Below are positions 1 through 9,535 of a stretch of DNA of 64,000 nucleotides, piece by piece. A program made the translations under genes and the position numbers. How positions within the stretch are numbered: position 1 is the first letter of the stretch; every line of letters starts with the position of its first letter. The stretch comes from Sporosarcina luteola (GTDB lineage Bacteria; Bacillota; Bacilli; Bacillales_A; Planococcaceae): assembly GCA_014204635.1 (NCBI GenBank), contig JACHLS010000004.1, positions 62,001 to 126,000 on the forward strand, given 5' to 3'. Below the pieces are notes generated by a model. That model was given only the letters and a program-made list of their open reading frames with translations, had not been told where the DNA came from and ran no database searches.

Positions 1-490
1 TCAAATACCATTCTCTTTCTCGACAATTACTCCATATAACCACGCACACATAGTGCAGCTTTTCACATATAACACTACCTCATTCCTTCATACTCCCTAT
101 ATTCTTCTCAACAAAACGAAACACCATCCAAATCACAAACAATCCAGGAACTTTCCTCTAGATGGTTACAAGCATGCAGCAAATTCCAGAACAGATCTGG
201 ATCACCGCGAGTCAGCCATTCGAACAAGCCAACGACCAAAGCTTGCATAAGGGTACAACATTATCTGATTCGACTGTTTCCAATAAAGTATATGTCTATG
301 TAATTCAGTTGCTTACTTCTTCTAGACAATATTCTGGACAACCACGCATAACACTTGGCAAGTTTATCGGTGAATCATTTTACCTTTCACTTTGAATGAA
401 CAGAATTTCTCTATTCATAACTACTTTACAAACGCCATATTGAATTTAAATCTAACAATCTCTTTTTTTATAAAAATACTACTTTTTCCA
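1..490. other. Intergenic region, no supported gene
   Basis: AT-rich stretch before the first gene. Short open frames exist (for example at 162-395) but they have no recognisable family, no good ribosome site and low-complexity composition, so I do not call them. Two short similar strings containing CCACGCA occur near 40 and 342, too short to call a repeat. The preceding gene lies outside the window. Confidence 0.6.
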
Positions 491-518
491 TTGAGACATT
501 TTTTGTATGTTGTATACT
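491..518 (+). promoter_or_regulatory. SigA-type promoter of the deacetylase gene
   Basis: A -35 box TTGAGA (491-496) and a -10 box TATACT (513-518) are separated by 16 bases, each one mismatch from consensus. Transcription would begin near 525, so the upstream in-frame ATG at 527 cannot be a usable start. This supports the ATG at 617. Confidence 0.6.
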
Positions 519-530
519 AGAAAAAGATGA

Positions 531-562
531 AGTTTCGACAAAAGATCGTTTTTTTCGAAACT
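531..562 (+). promoter_or_regulatory. Hairpin in the 5' leader of the deacetylase gene
   Basis: Perfect 8-base inverted repeat AGTTTCGA/TCGAAACT, with AAAA opposite a T-run inside it. It lies a few bases after the predicted transcription start and about 55 bases before the start codon. It could affect mRNA stability or act as a weak attenuator. The role is inference. Confidence 0.35.
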
Positions 563-616
563 ATTCTTCAACTATCCCCGTCTAAGTCTTTACAAAGGAA
601 AAAGGAGTTTAGCAGA

Positions 617-2083
617 ATGAGAAAACCTAGGCGGAAAGTGTGGATTGATTTTGCCTTTTCAATCGCCATCATAACATTGACCATCGCCGCGATTTTTATC
701 GTTTCAAGCCCCGGCCACAAAAAAGAACAGAAAAACAACAGCACAAACGCTACCGCTTCTGTTTCCATCGAATCAATCGAGTCCACATATCCAGGGATTA
801 AAATTGTAACGGAAATGTCCAACGATAAAAAGGCGCCCTATGCGATCCAATATCCACAAAGTACACATAATCAGTTCAATGAGGAAGTCCTCTCTTACAT
901 AAATAACGAACGATCCCACTTTTTAAAGCGGATGGACCAGTTAAGTAAAGTAAAAAAAGATCCAACCGGAGAACTCAATATTTCGTTTAAAACGATGCAG
1001 CATAAATCTGGACACTATTCGTTTGTCGTCGTGTCAGGAACTAATTTCAGCGACGGAAAAACGGATATGACAATCCACTCCTTCCATTTACATCCGTCTA
1101 CTGGTGCGATGCACACGATCGCGGATGTTTTGAACCGGAATCCCGAACATCTGGCGATCTTGTCTTCTCACGTAAAGGACGCTTTGATGGCTGATCCTTC
1201 ATTACAAACTAAACTGGCGAATGGCTACGATAAATGGGTAGGTCCATTATGGAGTAATTTTAGAGAATACGCGCTGACGGATGATGCAATTATCTTCTAT
1301 CTGAATTCGCAAATCGTTACAGATCCAACAATTGGCCAGCCCACTGTTTCAGTGCCACTTTCATCGATTAACTCGATACTAATGAAGGCCTACCAATCAG
1401 AAGATGCACCACCTGTAAAATCAGAGGAACAAATCTTGAAAAAGCCTGAAAAGTCATCTGATCAAGAGGAGAACTCTGAGGATAACCAGAAACCCGAAGA
1501 GCAAAAGACTTCAAACGCTGAAAAAACGACGTCCAAACGAATTGCTTTGACATTCGATGATGGACCAGAGCCAAAAGTGACTCCACAAATTCTTGAAATA
1601 CTAAAACGCCATAATGCCAAAGCAACATTTTTCATGCTAGGCAGCCGGGTTGAATATTATCCAGATGTTGCCGCCTCGGTCCAACAAGCCGGTCATGAAC
1701 TGGGCAATCATACATGGAATCATCCAAATCTGGTTAAGCTTCAAAGTGCCCGTGTCATGATCGAAATTCAGAAAACATCAAACATTATTGAACAAGTAAC
1801 AGGACAAAAGGCGACTGCGTTTCGTCCTCCGTACGGAGCTGTGAACCAACGGATTCGTGGACTTTCCGACATGCCGATTGTTTTATGGGATGTTGACACA
1901 CTGGATTGGCAACATCATGATCCACAAAAGATTCTGGAAAAAGTGAAACAACAGGCAAAAGACGGAAGCATAATCTTAATGCACGATATCCACCAGTCAA
2001 CTGCAGACGGTCTTGATGACGTATTGACTTATTTGGAGAATGAAGGCTATTCATTTGTCACTGTCTCTGAATTGCATCAATGA
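617..2083 (+). CDS. pdaC: Membrane-anchored polysaccharide deacetylase, PdaC-like
   Basis: About 488 residues. A basic N-terminus is followed by one membrane segment (roughly residues 10-30), a DUF3298/DUF4163-type region (about 85-255), a charged Glu/Lys linker and a C-terminal NodB deacetylase domain (about 308-485). NodB signatures are visible: TFDDGP at 312-317, the HTWNH metal histidines, RPPYG, a WDVD segment and the late ILMHD histidine. This order matches B. subtilis PdaC, which N-deacetylates MurNAc in peptidoglycan and confers lysozyme resistance. The protein should act outside the membrane. ATG 617 is chosen because AAGGAG lies just upstream; a longer frame from 527 begins at the predicted transcription start. 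Confidence 0.88.
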   Translation: MRKPRRKVWIDFAFSIAIITLTIAAIFIVSSPGHKKEQKNNSTNATASVSIESIESTYPGIKIVTEMSNDKKAPYAIQYPQSTHNQFNEEVLSYINNERSHFLKRMDQLSKVKKDPTGELNISFKTMQHKSGHYSFVVVSGTNFSDGKTDMTIHSFHLHPSTGAMHTIADVLNRNPEHLAILSSHVKDALMADPSLQTKLANGYDKWVGPLWSNFREYALTDDAIIFYLNSQIVTDPTIGQPTVSVPLSSINSILMKAYQSEDAPPVKSEEQILKKPEKSSDQEENSEDNQKPEEQKTSNAEKTTSKRIALTFDDGPEPKVTPQILEILKRHNAKATFFMLGSRVEYYPDVAASVQQAGHELGNHTWNHPNLVKLQSARVMIEIQKTSNIIEQVTGQKATAFRPPYGAVNQRIRGLSDMPIVLWDVDTLDWQHHDPQKILEKVKQQAKDGSIILMHDIHQSTADGLDDVLTYLENEGYSFVTVSELHQ

Positions 2084-2136
2084 GACATTAGTAATCTACT
2101 TTGCCTTACAAAGAGTGCCAGAATGGGTAAAGAAAA

Positions 2137-2171
2137 AAGTGGCGGATCCATGGAGATTCGTCACTTTTTTT
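2137..2171 (+). terminator. Rho-independent terminator after the deacetylase gene
   Basis: Stem AAGTGGCG/CGTCACTT (one G-U pair) with a 14-base loop, followed by TTTTT. The A-run before the stem would also allow use from the other strand. Confidence 0.8.
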
Positions 2172-2228
2172 ATTCACAAGCATACGAGCGCCAGGTTTGT
2201 TCACCTATCGCTATCATCCTTTTTTTGT

Positions 2229-2234
2229 TACAAT
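2229..2234 (+). promoter_or_regulatory. Possible extended -10 promoter for the GntR gene
   Basis: TACAAT preceded by TG at the extended -10 position (TGTTACAAT), 30 bases before the TTG start. No convincing -35 box is seen at normal spacing. Confidence 0.4.
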
Positions 2235-2263
2235 ATATTTAGAACAGAATGGAGGACAGATCC

Positions 2264-2644
2264 TTGCAAATTCAAATCGAACCCACTTCTGAAATTCCGA
2301 TTTACACTCAATTGGCTAATCAATTGATCGAATTGATCGCAAAAAGTGAATTACAGCCTCATGCTGCATTGCCTTCTGTCCGATCATTAGCAGCAGATTT
2401 AGGAGTGAATATGCATACGGTAAACAAGGCCTATCATGAGCTCCATCATAAAGGTATCATCTCTGTCATTCCCAAATCGGGCGCAGTCGTCAATCCCCTT
2501 CCGGAAAAAAGTTCGGAAGCAGCCCGTCAACGCGTGTGCGATACACTTCACCCATTAATAGCTGAAGCGCTTGTTTACGGAATGACGCGTGATGAAATCC
2601 TCTCACTTGCATCGAGTCTCATATCAGAATTCACGGAGGAATAA
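2264..2644 (+). CDS. GntR family transcriptional regulator (YtrA/YhcF-type)
   Basis: 126 residues. The N-terminal two thirds is a GntR winged helix: residues about 10-75 include LPSVRSLAADLGV and TVNKAYHELHHKG, the usual recognition helix region, then a wing. A short helical tail follows and there is no large effector domain, as in the YtrA subgroup. TTG 2264 is chosen because GGAGG at 2251-2255 sits 8 bases upstream; the ATG at 2249 would place the ribosome site inside the gene. The next gene starts 5 bases after the stop. YtrA-type regulators normally repress the membrane or transporter gene that follows them, so the DUF1648 protein is the likely target. Confidence 0.85.
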   Translation: MQIQIEPTSEIPIYTQLANQLIELIAKSELQPHAALPSVRSLAADLGVNMHTVNKAYHELHHKGIISVIPKSGAVVNPLPEKSSEAARQRVCDTLHPLIAEALVYGMTRDEILSLASSLISEFTEE

Positions 2645-2648
2645 CTAT

Positions 2649-3749
2649 ATGGAAACGATCATTTTTTTAGCGACTATCACCTTTCTGTCTATTATGCAAG
2701 CCGCCACGCCATATTTTATTAAGCAGACGGTTGCGTTCGGTGTGTCGATACCGGAAGATCAAACCGACAATAAACAGTTGGCGTCCTATAAAAGGAAGTA
2801 CACCATCACCGTCCTTATAATCGGTATCTTGGCCGTTATTCTCTATAGCTGGTCTTCGTTCCTGCTCTCCGGAGAAAAACTTATATTCGTCTGGCTGGCT
2901 CTTCAATTCGTTGTACTTGCCTGCAGCATGATTCTCTACTTCCTCCTCCACTTGAAGGTAATGGCATTGAAGAAAAGTGAAGCGTGGGGGAGCAATCTGA
3001 AACAAGTGACCGTCACTGATTTATCGATGCGCTCTCAAGACGAAATGCTGCCAACTTTTCTATTTGCATTGCCAGTTATCATTACGCTCGGTTTAATCGT
3101 CTATACAGCTACTCAATATGCCGCCTTGCCAGAAAGAATACCGACTCACTGGGGGCCAAATGGGCAGCCCGATGCCTTCAGTGACAAATCGCCGCTTTCC
3201 GCAGTTGCGCTGCTGCTGATTTTACTCGTCATACAAATCATGTCTGGAATGATGCATTGGGCGACAAAAAATTCCGGTATTCGGTTGCGTGCTGCTAAAA
3301 GACAAACGTCTAAAATCCAACAACTGACATTTAGAAAATATTCGAGTTGGCTCCTATTTTTCATGTCACTGTCAATAACAGTTTTGATGGGATATACTCA
3401 GTTGACGACTATCCACGAGGGACTCGGCAGCGATACGGTCCTCTTTCTTCTTCCGATTGGATTTTTAATACTCGTTCTTGCTGCGACCGCATTCTATGCT
3501 TTTAAAATTGGGCAAGGCGGTTCCCGCATTGGAGTAGACCTGCCGGAGGAAATCACTGAGGGATTTACGAATACAGACGAAGATGCCTATTGGAAAGCCG
3601 GAATTTTTTATGTAAACCGAAATGATCCTTCACTAATCGTTGAAAAACGATTTGGTGTGGGATGGACTATGAACTTCGGACAGCCTTTGTCCTATTTCAT
3701 TATTCTTGTACCTCTTTTGCTCATTTTTCTTATATCCTTCCTTTTATAA
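2649..3749 (+). CDS. DUF1648/DUF5808 multi-pass membrane protein
   Basis: 366 residues with about eight hydrophobic segments. The DUF1648 signature is visible around residues 165-190 (PERIPTHWGPNGQPDAF), as in SdpI-type immunity and signalling proteins. A C-terminal DUF5808-like stretch holds VNRNDPSLIVEKRFGVGWT. ATG 2649 follows GGAGGAA located in the end of the GntR gene, so the two are co-transcribed. The function is unknown. Partner immunity proteins such as SdpI carry DUF1648, but no toxin gene lies nearby. A role in envelope homeostasis under its GntR partner is only inference. Confidence 0.8.
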   Translation: METIIFLATITFLSIMQAATPYFIKQTVAFGVSIPEDQTDNKQLASYKRKYTITVLIIGILAVILYSWSSFLLSGEKLIFVWLALQFVVLACSMILYFLLHLKVMALKKSEAWGSNLKQVTVTDLSMRSQDEMLPTFLFALPVIITLGLIVYTATQYAALPERIPTHWGPNGQPDAFSDKSPLSAVALLLILLVIQIMSGMMHWATKNSGIRLRAAKRQTSKIQQLTFRKYSSWLLFFMSLSITVLMGYTQLTTIHEGLGSDTVLFLLPIGFLILVLAATAFYAFKIGQGGSRIGVDLPEEITEGFTNTDEDAYWKAGIFYVNRNDPSLIVEKRFGVGWTMNFGQPLSYFIILVPLLLIFLISFLL

Positions 3750-3757
3750 CTGCCAAA

Positions 3758-3790
3758 AAGCGGAGAACGTTTCAATGTTCTCCGCTTAGT
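3758..3790. terminator. Bidirectional terminator between convergent genes
   Basis: Perfect 11-base stem AAGCGGAGAAC/GTTCTCCGCTT with an 8-base loop, flanked by A-rich sequence on the left and TTATTTTT on the right. It serves the DUF1648 gene (+) and the ferredoxin-NADP reductase gene (-). Confidence 0.85.
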
Positions 3791-3842
3791 TATTTTTAAA
3801 AACCGCTCCCAAACAGTAAAAGTGGACGGTCAAGATTCAATT

Positions 3843-4826
3843 TCAATTAAATACACTCGTACTATGAAGCGGCTGAAGTCTAGCCTTTGGATCAATATAG
3901 GCTTTCGCGTGGTTGACCGCCACTGGAGCTTCTCCTAAACCGACGGCAATCAATTTGACTTTGCCATCATAATTCGTAATATCACCCGCCGCATAGATTC
4001 CTTCAATATTCGTTTCCATCCTTGAATTGACTAGCACGGAGTTGCGGTCCATTTCCAGCCCCCACTCTTTAATTGGTCCGAGCGATGAGATATTTCCATA
4101 GTTTACAATGACATGGTCGATGGTGATGCTTTCTTCCGTTCCGTCTTTTTGAGTTAGGATCACTTCGCTAACCACGCCGTTTTCCCCGGCAATCGATTTC
4201 ACTGCACGTGACGTGAGGACATTCACTTTTGACTCCATCAATTGATTCACACTTGTTTCGTGAGCGGTGAACCGTTCGCGTCTGTGAACCAGCGATACAT
4301 CCGAGGCAATATCTTCAAGCATCAAAGCCCAATCGACCGCGGAATCTCCTCCACCGCAAACAAGGACATTTTTGTCTTTGAACAGGGTGAGGTCTTTAAT
4401 TCCATAATGCAGTGTATTCCCTTCGAAGTGCACTTCCTCTGCCAAACCGATCTTCCGTGGTTGGAAGGCCCCGATTCCTGCTGTCAACAAGATGGTACGT
4501 GTCAAATGAGTCCCTTTATCTGTTTCCAAAATAAAATGATCGCCGTTCCGTTTCACAGACATCGCTGTCTCACCAAGATGAATTTCAGGATTGGAATAAT
4601 GCGCCTGTGTCACAAGGTTCGCCACTAGATCCTTGGCAAGGATTTTCGGAAAGCCTCCCACATCATAAATGTACTTATCCGGATATAATTCAATGAGCTG
4701 TCCGCCTAATTGCGGCAAGCTATCAATGATTTTAACCGACATTTCCCTCATTCCGGCGTAGAAAGAAGCGAAAAGACCAGTCGGGCCTCCCCCAATGATT
4801 GTAATGTCGACAATTTGATTATTCAT
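3843..4826 (-). CDS. yumC: Ferredoxin/flavodoxin-NADP reductase, YumC type
   Basis: 327 residues, the normal size for the thioredoxin-reductase-like FNR class (FNR type 2). The FAD-binding GGGPTG is at residues 12-17, SLPQLGGQL around 36-44, the NADPH-binding GGGDSA at 158-163, and the C-terminal FAD contact ETNIEGIYAAGDI. The redox-active CxxC of thioredoxin reductase is absent, which separates it from TrxB. The tail QPLHSTSVF resembles that of B. subtilis YumC. It transfers electrons from NADPH to ferredoxin or flavodoxin in the cytoplasm. It appears monocistronic, with a terminator just after it. Confidence 0.93.
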   Translation of the reverse strand: MNNQIVDITIIGGGPTGLFASFYAGMREMSVKIIDSLPQLGGQLIELYPDKYIYDVGGFPKILAKDLVANLVTQAHYSNPEIHLGETAMSVKRNGDHFILETDKGTHLTRTILLTAGIGAFQPRKIGLAEEVHFEGNTLHYGIKDLTLFKDKNVLVCGGGDSAVDWALMLEDIASDVSLVHRRERFTAHETSVNQLMESKVNVLTSRAVKSIAGENGVVSEVILTQKDGTEESITIDHVIVNYGNISSLGPIKEWGLEMDRNSVLVNSRMETNIEGIYAAGDITNYDGKVKLIAVGLGEAPVAVNHAKAYIDPKARLQPLHSTSVFN

Positions 4827-5121
4827 CTATGAACACTCCACTTTCCTAAGACTTTGATCAGTTCGGAAAGATGCTTCCCTTCCCCCTGATTTCTTACTTA
4901 TCTACTCTACACATTATCTACTATTTTTCAATAAAATACACCCAATTTGTTTCGTCTACAGTTGTTTCATTCCAAGAGCCGGAATGAATGGATAGTTGAA
5001 ATATTTTTGGAAACGGTTAACTTTTTTGATGTTAATTATAGTATTATTTTCTCAAATACGTATAATAGGATATATGTACCGATACATATAAAATCAATTG
5101 CGACTTTGGGGGGATTCACAG

Positions 5122-6810
5122 ATGAGACTATCGGTATCCAAAAGAATCTGGTTCAGCTTTTCCGTATTACTATTCCTTATGCTCCTTATTGGAGCGGCTT
5201 CATTTATTTCTACTAAGAAGATGAATGATGAGTTTGCATTTCTATTGGATGACCGCATGCACAAAATCAGCTTGGCAGATGAACTGATCAATGCGCAGAA
5301 GGAGCGGTATATTGCCATTAGCAGTTATTTTCTATTCAAAACTAAGGAATTTGTTGAACAACGGGACGAATCCACTGCCTTGGCAGATGAGTTAATTTCG
5401 GAAATGAACCAATCCTTCACAGCATCTGACAACAACGTATTGGTGGAGGAACTGAATGCCTTGCACGAAGAATTTGGTTTGATGGTGAAGGATATCAGCT
5501 ATATGCTGATGCGGGGCAATGAGACGCAAAACAGAGTCCTATTAAAACAGGCAAGTGTCTTGAATGGACAAATGATGGACAAAGCGAATGAATTGAAGGC
5601 GAAACAACTAGAGGAAATGGCCATGTCCCGAAAAAGCCTGGAGAATATGACCGTTGTAATTCATGTGATCACAATTGGTTTGATTGTAGCCGGACTGCTC
5701 CTTTCTGTTATCGTCACAAATGTGATCAACAAGAAAATCGGATTGCCTGTCAAAAAAATGACGTCTGCCCTAAAGAAGATTGCTGAGGGAGATTTAACAA
5801 TCGAACAAGTGACAATCCGCAATAATGACGAAATCGGCGATATGGCTTCCGCCTTCAATCGTATGGTTGCTGATGTTAAGCAACTTCTAGAGCAAATTCG
5901 ATTCTCTTCTCAACAATTAGCCGCTCAAGCGGAACAGCTGTCCGCTAGCTCAGAGGAAAGCCTTGCTTCTTCGGAGATGGTTGCTTCCGCTTCCGAAAAA
6001 AACATGCGCGAAAGCGAACAGCAGACCGGGTTGATCAATGAACAGGCAGCTTCAGTCAGTACTTTATCGGACGATGTCACTGCTATCTCAAATAGCAATG
6101 ATAATATGTTGGACTCGATGCAAGCCGTCATTTCATATGTAACGGACGGCTCACACACCGTACAGGAAGTGTCCGGCAAGATGAGCCAAATTTATAAGAC
6201 GATTCAAGAAGCAGCAGAGATCATTCAAATGATGGCGAAACAATCGGCTGAAATCCAACAGGTGACCTCACTAATCACCGCTATTTCGGATCAGACCAAT
6301 TTACTTGCCCTCAATGCCGCCATCGAAGCAGCACGAGCGGGAGAACACGGGAAAGGATTTGCGGTTGTCGCGGAAGAAGTGCGCAAGTTGGCCGAACAAT
6401 CCAAAACATCAGCTACCGAAATTGAAAATATGATTGAATCCATCCAGTCCGCCACTAAGAAAGCGGTGGTTGCTATCAAGCTTGGCAGCAGTACGGTCGA
6501 AAGCGGCAAAACAGAAACGGATAATTCACTTCAACTGTTCCATCATATTGAACAAGCGGTAGAAGAGGTGAACGGTAATGTCAATCGCGTAACGATCGCC
6601 ATTGACCAAATCCGCAGTATGACAGATTCGATCAGCAACTCATCACAGCAAATTCAAAAAATCGCAGAATCCGCTGCATTCACAGCGCAGGAAACGAGTG
6701 CAGCCACCGAAGAGCAGTTGGCTGTCAATGAAGAGATCTCCACGAGTTCCCAAACACTTGCATCGCTGGCGGAAAGTTTACAAAAAGAGATCAACCGATT
6801 TACATTCTGA
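5122..6810 (+). CDS. Methyl-accepting chemotaxis protein
   Basis: 562 residues. TM1 lies at about 8-28, then an extracellular helical domain of about 150 residues (four-helix-bundle type), TM2 at about 180-202, HAMP (about 205-260) and a long cytoplasmic coiled coil. The signalling hairpin tip is clear: [20 protein letters not shown] followed by [19 protein letters not shown] 5122 follows GGGGGG at 5108-5113; an in-frame upstream TTG at 5098 has no ribosome site. The ligand is unknown. The gene stands alone between terminators, as orphan receptors often do. A CCGATAC string at 5079-5085 resembles a SigD -10, but no -35 lies at proper spacing. Confidence 0.93.
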   Translation: MRLSVSKRIWFSFSVLLFLMLLIGAASFISTKKMNDEFAFLLDDRMHKISLADELINAQKERYIAISSYFLFKTKEFVEQRDESTALADELISEMNQSFTASDNNVLVEELNALHEEFGLMVKDISYMLMRGNETQNRVLLKQASVLNGQMMDKANELKAKQLEEMAMSRKSLENMTVVIHVITIGLIVAGLLLSVIVTNVINKKIGLPVKKMTSALKKIAEGDLTIEQVTIRNNDEIGDMASAFNRMVADVKQLLEQIRFSSQQLAAQAEQLSASSEESLASSEMVASASEKNMRESEQQTGLINEQAASVSTLSDDVTAISNSNDNMLDSMQAVISYVTDGSHTVQEVSGKMSQIYKTIQEAAEIIQMMAKQSAEIQQVTSLITAISDQTNLLALNAAIEAARAGEHGKGFAVVAEEVRKLAEQSKTSATEIENMIESIQSATKKAVVAIKLGSSTVESGKTETDNSLQLFHHIEQAVEEVNGNVNRVTIAIDQIRSMTDSISNSSQQIQKIAESAAFTAQETSAATEEQLAVNEEISTSSQTLASLAESLQKEINRFTF

Positions 6811-6844
6811 TTCAAAAGTTTAAGCAAATGACTAACGTATATAA

Positions 6845-6876
6845 AAAATCGGAGCCACTTCGTGCGCTCCGATTTT
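6845..6876. terminator. Bidirectional terminator
   Basis: Stem AAAATCGGAGC/GCTCCGATTTT with an inner CAC-TTC-GTG hairpin, lying between the convergent receptor gene and the DUF6509 gene. Confidence 0.85.
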
Positions 6877-7160
6877 CATTCTGTTAGATGCAATTTGCAA
6901 AATTGTTCTATTTCCGCATACTCCTCATCATCCAATTCAAAATCAAGGACATTCCCAGTCGCCCTTTCGAAAAAGTGATAGGAAGCAATCCTCTCTTCTT
7001 CTCCATCTACTTTAAAAATGACCCGCAAACCGGTTCCCTTTTCCTCAAAGAGCTCATCTTCCGGATCCAACTTGAGGTAGAGATGAAATTCATAGCGGGT
7101 TCCGCTTAAAATACCGGTCGGGTCGACCAATCCCTCACATGTATACTCCATTATTTCCAT
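6876..7160 (-). CDS. DUF6509 family small acidic protein
   Basis: 94 residues from ATG 7160, chosen because a GAGG site lies 9 bases upstream; the longer frame to 7280 adds 40 residues without family character. The protein is acidic and predicted all cytoplasmic, with no membrane segment or signal peptide. The start reads MEIMEYTCEGLVDPTGIL and the rest alternates beta-like and acidic stretches. The DPTGIL...RYEF pattern is typical of a small Bacillales family (DUF6509) that databases sometimes mislabel as pullulanase. The function is unknown. It is monocistronic and convergent with the chemotaxis receptor gene. Confidence 0.75.
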   Translation of the reverse strand: MEIMEYTCEGLVDPTGILSGTRYEFHLYLKLDPEDELFEEKGTGLRVIFKVDGEEERIASYHFFERATGNVLDFELDDEEYAEIEQFCKLHLTE

Positions 7161-7349
7161 TCGTATCATCCTCACAACAAGTAATATAAGTATTGTTCGT
7201 AACCATCGTACACTAAAAAACCAATTTAGTCGTCCATTTGAGAACTGTTTTTCTTTACAGACGACATTTTTCTTTTGCAATTTTCAAGAGATTAAGGAAC
7301 AATGAGAGAGTGAGCACCACTCATAAATTGATCGTTGGGGGATATGCAA

Positions 7350-9047
7350 ATGATAAAATTTGAAGACTATCAATATACCAGACCGGATATGGCTCAAATT
7401 AAAGAACAATTCCATGATCTGTTGGAGCAATTTCGAGCAGCCGATTCGTATGACAAGCAAAACGAAGTAATTGAAAAGATCCATGCAATCGGCAGAGATT
7501 TTTCGACTCAGGCCAATCTTGTCTATATTCGGGCATCCATTGATACGAATGATGACTTCTACCAAAAAGAGCGCGACTTCTTCGATGAGATCAACCCTGA
7601 ATTTCAAGAACTCGGAAGCGCTTTCTACAAAGAACTGGTTGCGACTCCTTACCGGAAAGAGCTTGAAGAGAAATGGGGACCGCAGCTTTTTGCTTTAGCA
7701 GACAATGCCATCAAATCTTTTTCATCTGAAGTTCTCCCTCTTTTGCAACAGGAGAATAAGTTGACATCAGAGTATGCGAAACTTGTGGCGTCCGCACAAA
7801 TTGAATTTGATGGTAAAACGTTGACGCTAGCACAGCTCGCACCCTATTCGGAATCAACGGACCGTTCCGTGAGAAAATCTGCAATGGAAGCCTCCTACGC
7901 CTTCTATGAAAGCAATGGAGAACAATTCGACCGGATCTATGACGATTTAGTGAAAATCCGCCATGAGATCGCAACGAAACTAGGCTTTCAAAACTATGTG
8001 GAACTGGGCTATGCCCGGATGAACCGAATCGGCTATGATGCGAACATGGTCAAAAACTTCCGTGATCAGGTACGGGATTATATTGTGCCGCTTGCTAATA
8101 AGCTATATGATCGACAAGCTGAACGAATTGGCGTTGACCAACTGAAGTTCTACGATCAATCTTTGAATTTCTTAACAGGGAACGCAAAGCCAAAAGGATC
8201 TTCCGAATGGATCATTGAAAACGGGAAGAAGATGTATCAAGAACTTTCTCCGGAAACAAATGAATTTTTCCAATTCATGACGGACAAAAACTTGCTTGAT
8301 CTAGAGGCGAAGAAAGGGAAAGAATCCGGCGGCTATTGCACATTTATCGACAACTACGATTCGCCTTTCATCTTTTCAAACTTCAATGGCACTTCAGGCG
8401 ATATCGATGTGCTGACACACGAGGCGGGGCACGCATTCCAAGTATATTCCAGCCGTAATATCGGAATTCCTGAATATGTATGGCCTACACACGAAGGGGC
8501 AGAAATCCACTCCATGAGTATGGAATTCTTCACATGGCCATGGATGGAACTATTTTTTGAAGAGGAAACAGAAAAATACAAGTTTGCCCACTTAAGCAGC
8601 GGGTTGCTGTTCTTGCCTTATGGCGTTGCTGTAGATGAATTCCAGCATATTGTCTATGAGAATCCGGAAATGACACCAACTGAACGGAAAGCAGCCTGGA
8701 AGAACATCGAAAAAATCTATCTGCCGAAACGTAATTATGATGGTAATTCATATTTAGAAGCCGGCGGCGTATGGCAACGCCAATCACATATTTATGAAGT
8801 GCCATTCTATTATATTGATTACACACTAGCTCAAATTTGCGCATTCCAATTCTGGAAACGTTCTCTTGAAAACCGTGAAGAGGCATGGAATGATTACATT
8901 CACCTCTGCAGACTCGGCGGTTCCAAGCCATTCACAGAGCTCGTGCGTGAAGCCAATCTCATCTCTCCATTTGAAGACGGCTGTGTCCAGTCCGTCGTTG
9001 GTGCAATCGAGTCATGGTTAAACAGCGTGGACGATAAATCATTATAA
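7350..9047 (+). CDS. M3 family oligoendopeptidase
   Basis: 565 residues, the normal length of the PepF/M3 subgroup. The zinc motif HEAGH is at residues 357-361 in the context DVLTHEAGHAFQ, followed by a downstream helix with EGAEIHSMSMEFF that should supply the third ligand. It hydrolyses short peptides in the cytoplasm. ATG 7350 is preferred to ATG 7344 because the GGGGGA ribosome site (7337-7342) is 7 bases from 7350 and only 1 base from 7344. The gene is followed at once by a strong terminator and appears monocistronic. Confidence 0.92.
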   Translation: MIKFEDYQYTRPDMAQIKEQFHDLLEQFRAADSYDKQNEVIEKIHAIGRDFSTQANLVYIRASIDTNDDFYQKERDFFDEINPEFQELGSAFYKELVATPYRKELEEKWGPQLFALADNAIKSFSSEVLPLLQQENKLTSEYAKLVASAQIEFDGKTLTLAQLAPYSESTDRSVRKSAMEASYAFYESNGEQFDRIYDDLVKIRHEIATKLGFQNYVELGYARMNRIGYDANMVKNFRDQVRDYIVPLANKLYDRQAERIGVDQLKFYDQSLNFLTGNAKPKGSSEWIIENGKKMYQELSPETNEFFQFMTDKNLLDLEAKKGKESGGYCTFIDNYDSPFIFSNFNGTSGDIDVLTHEAGHAFQVYSSRNIGIPEYVWPTHEGAEIHSMSMEFFTWPWMELFFEEETEKYKFAHLSSGLLFLPYGVAVDEFQHIVYENPEMTPTERKAAWKNIEKIYLPKRNYDGNSYLEAGGVWQRQSHIYEVPFYYIDYTLAQICAFQFWKRSLENREEAWNDYIHLCRLGGSKPFTELVREANLISPFEDGCVQSVVGAIESWLNSVDDKSL

Positions 9048-9057
9048 TGTCATAATA

Positions 9058-9107
9058 AGGGCTGAACAGAAAATCAGTGAACACTGATTTTCTGTTGCAG
9101 TCCTTTT
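9058..9107 (+). terminator. Terminator of the oligoendopeptidase gene
   Basis: Long stem: AACAGAAAATCAG pairs with CTGATTTTCTGTT, extended by GGGCTG/CAGTCC with G-U pairing, then TTTTT. Confidence 0.88.
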
Positions 9108-9109
9108 TA

Positions 9110-9252
9110 CATGCTGATTTCATCTAAATTTAATTACCTGCGGCGAAGCAAAACAATCTAAATCAGATTGTTAGAGCCACCAAACTTTTTCTTTTGTAAG
9201 GTAATGTAGAATCGTTGCGCAACGAACTGCGACGGGTCTACTTGCCTTTTTT
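9110..9252 (+). ncRNA. Candidate small structured RNA in an intergenic gap
   Basis: Downstream of the previous terminator are two further hairpins on the same strand. The first is AACAATCT/AGATTGTT at 9152-9172. The second is a long hairpin at 9198-9252: AAGG/CCTT base, GTAGA/TCTAC, an AT/GG internal loop, CGTTGCG/TGCGACG and loop CAACGAAC, followed by TTTTTT. A second strong terminator with no open frame before it suggests a short independent transcript. No good promoter could be defined. The alternatives are decayed sequence or a back-up terminator. Confidence 0.35.
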
Positions 9253-9535
9253 ATGTTCAAAGAGGAAGAGCCGCTAGATCTCGGTATTTTGCCCTGCAGA
9301 CGCAATATGCATCACCCCGAACACTTCCCTATTGGGTCCCAAAAACCACAGAGTTGTCTCTGATTCTTGATCTTCAGCTCATCCTTTGCCGCTGAAGTCA
9401 AAACCCTTGCTCCGCAAGCAACTGGATTCATTTGCCTTGACTCATTGTTACTTTTAAATTAGCCGAGGAGAGGACTCTTTAAGCACTTAATACTGGAATT
9501 CGTGAGCGGGCGGAAGTTCTTACTTTTAAAGTATT
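9253..9535. other. Gene-free stretch before the diguanylate cyclase gene
   Basis: No open frame with a family signature on either strand, and no clear promoter or repeat. Confidence 0.5.

Noticed and set aside
162..395. Open frame of 77 codons before the deacetylase gene
   Set aside because: No ribosome site, no recognised family, composition like non-coding DNA.
2264..3749. GntR plus DUF1648 pair as a toxin immunity system like SdpRI
   Set aside because: The regulator is GntR rather than ArsR type and no toxin gene is adjacent; similarity is limited to the DUF1648 domain.
5061..5085. CCGATAC string that resembles a SigD (flagellar) -10 box before the chemotaxis receptor gene
   Set aside because: No TAAA-type -35 at the needed 15-16 base spacing; nearest candidates are off by two or more bases.
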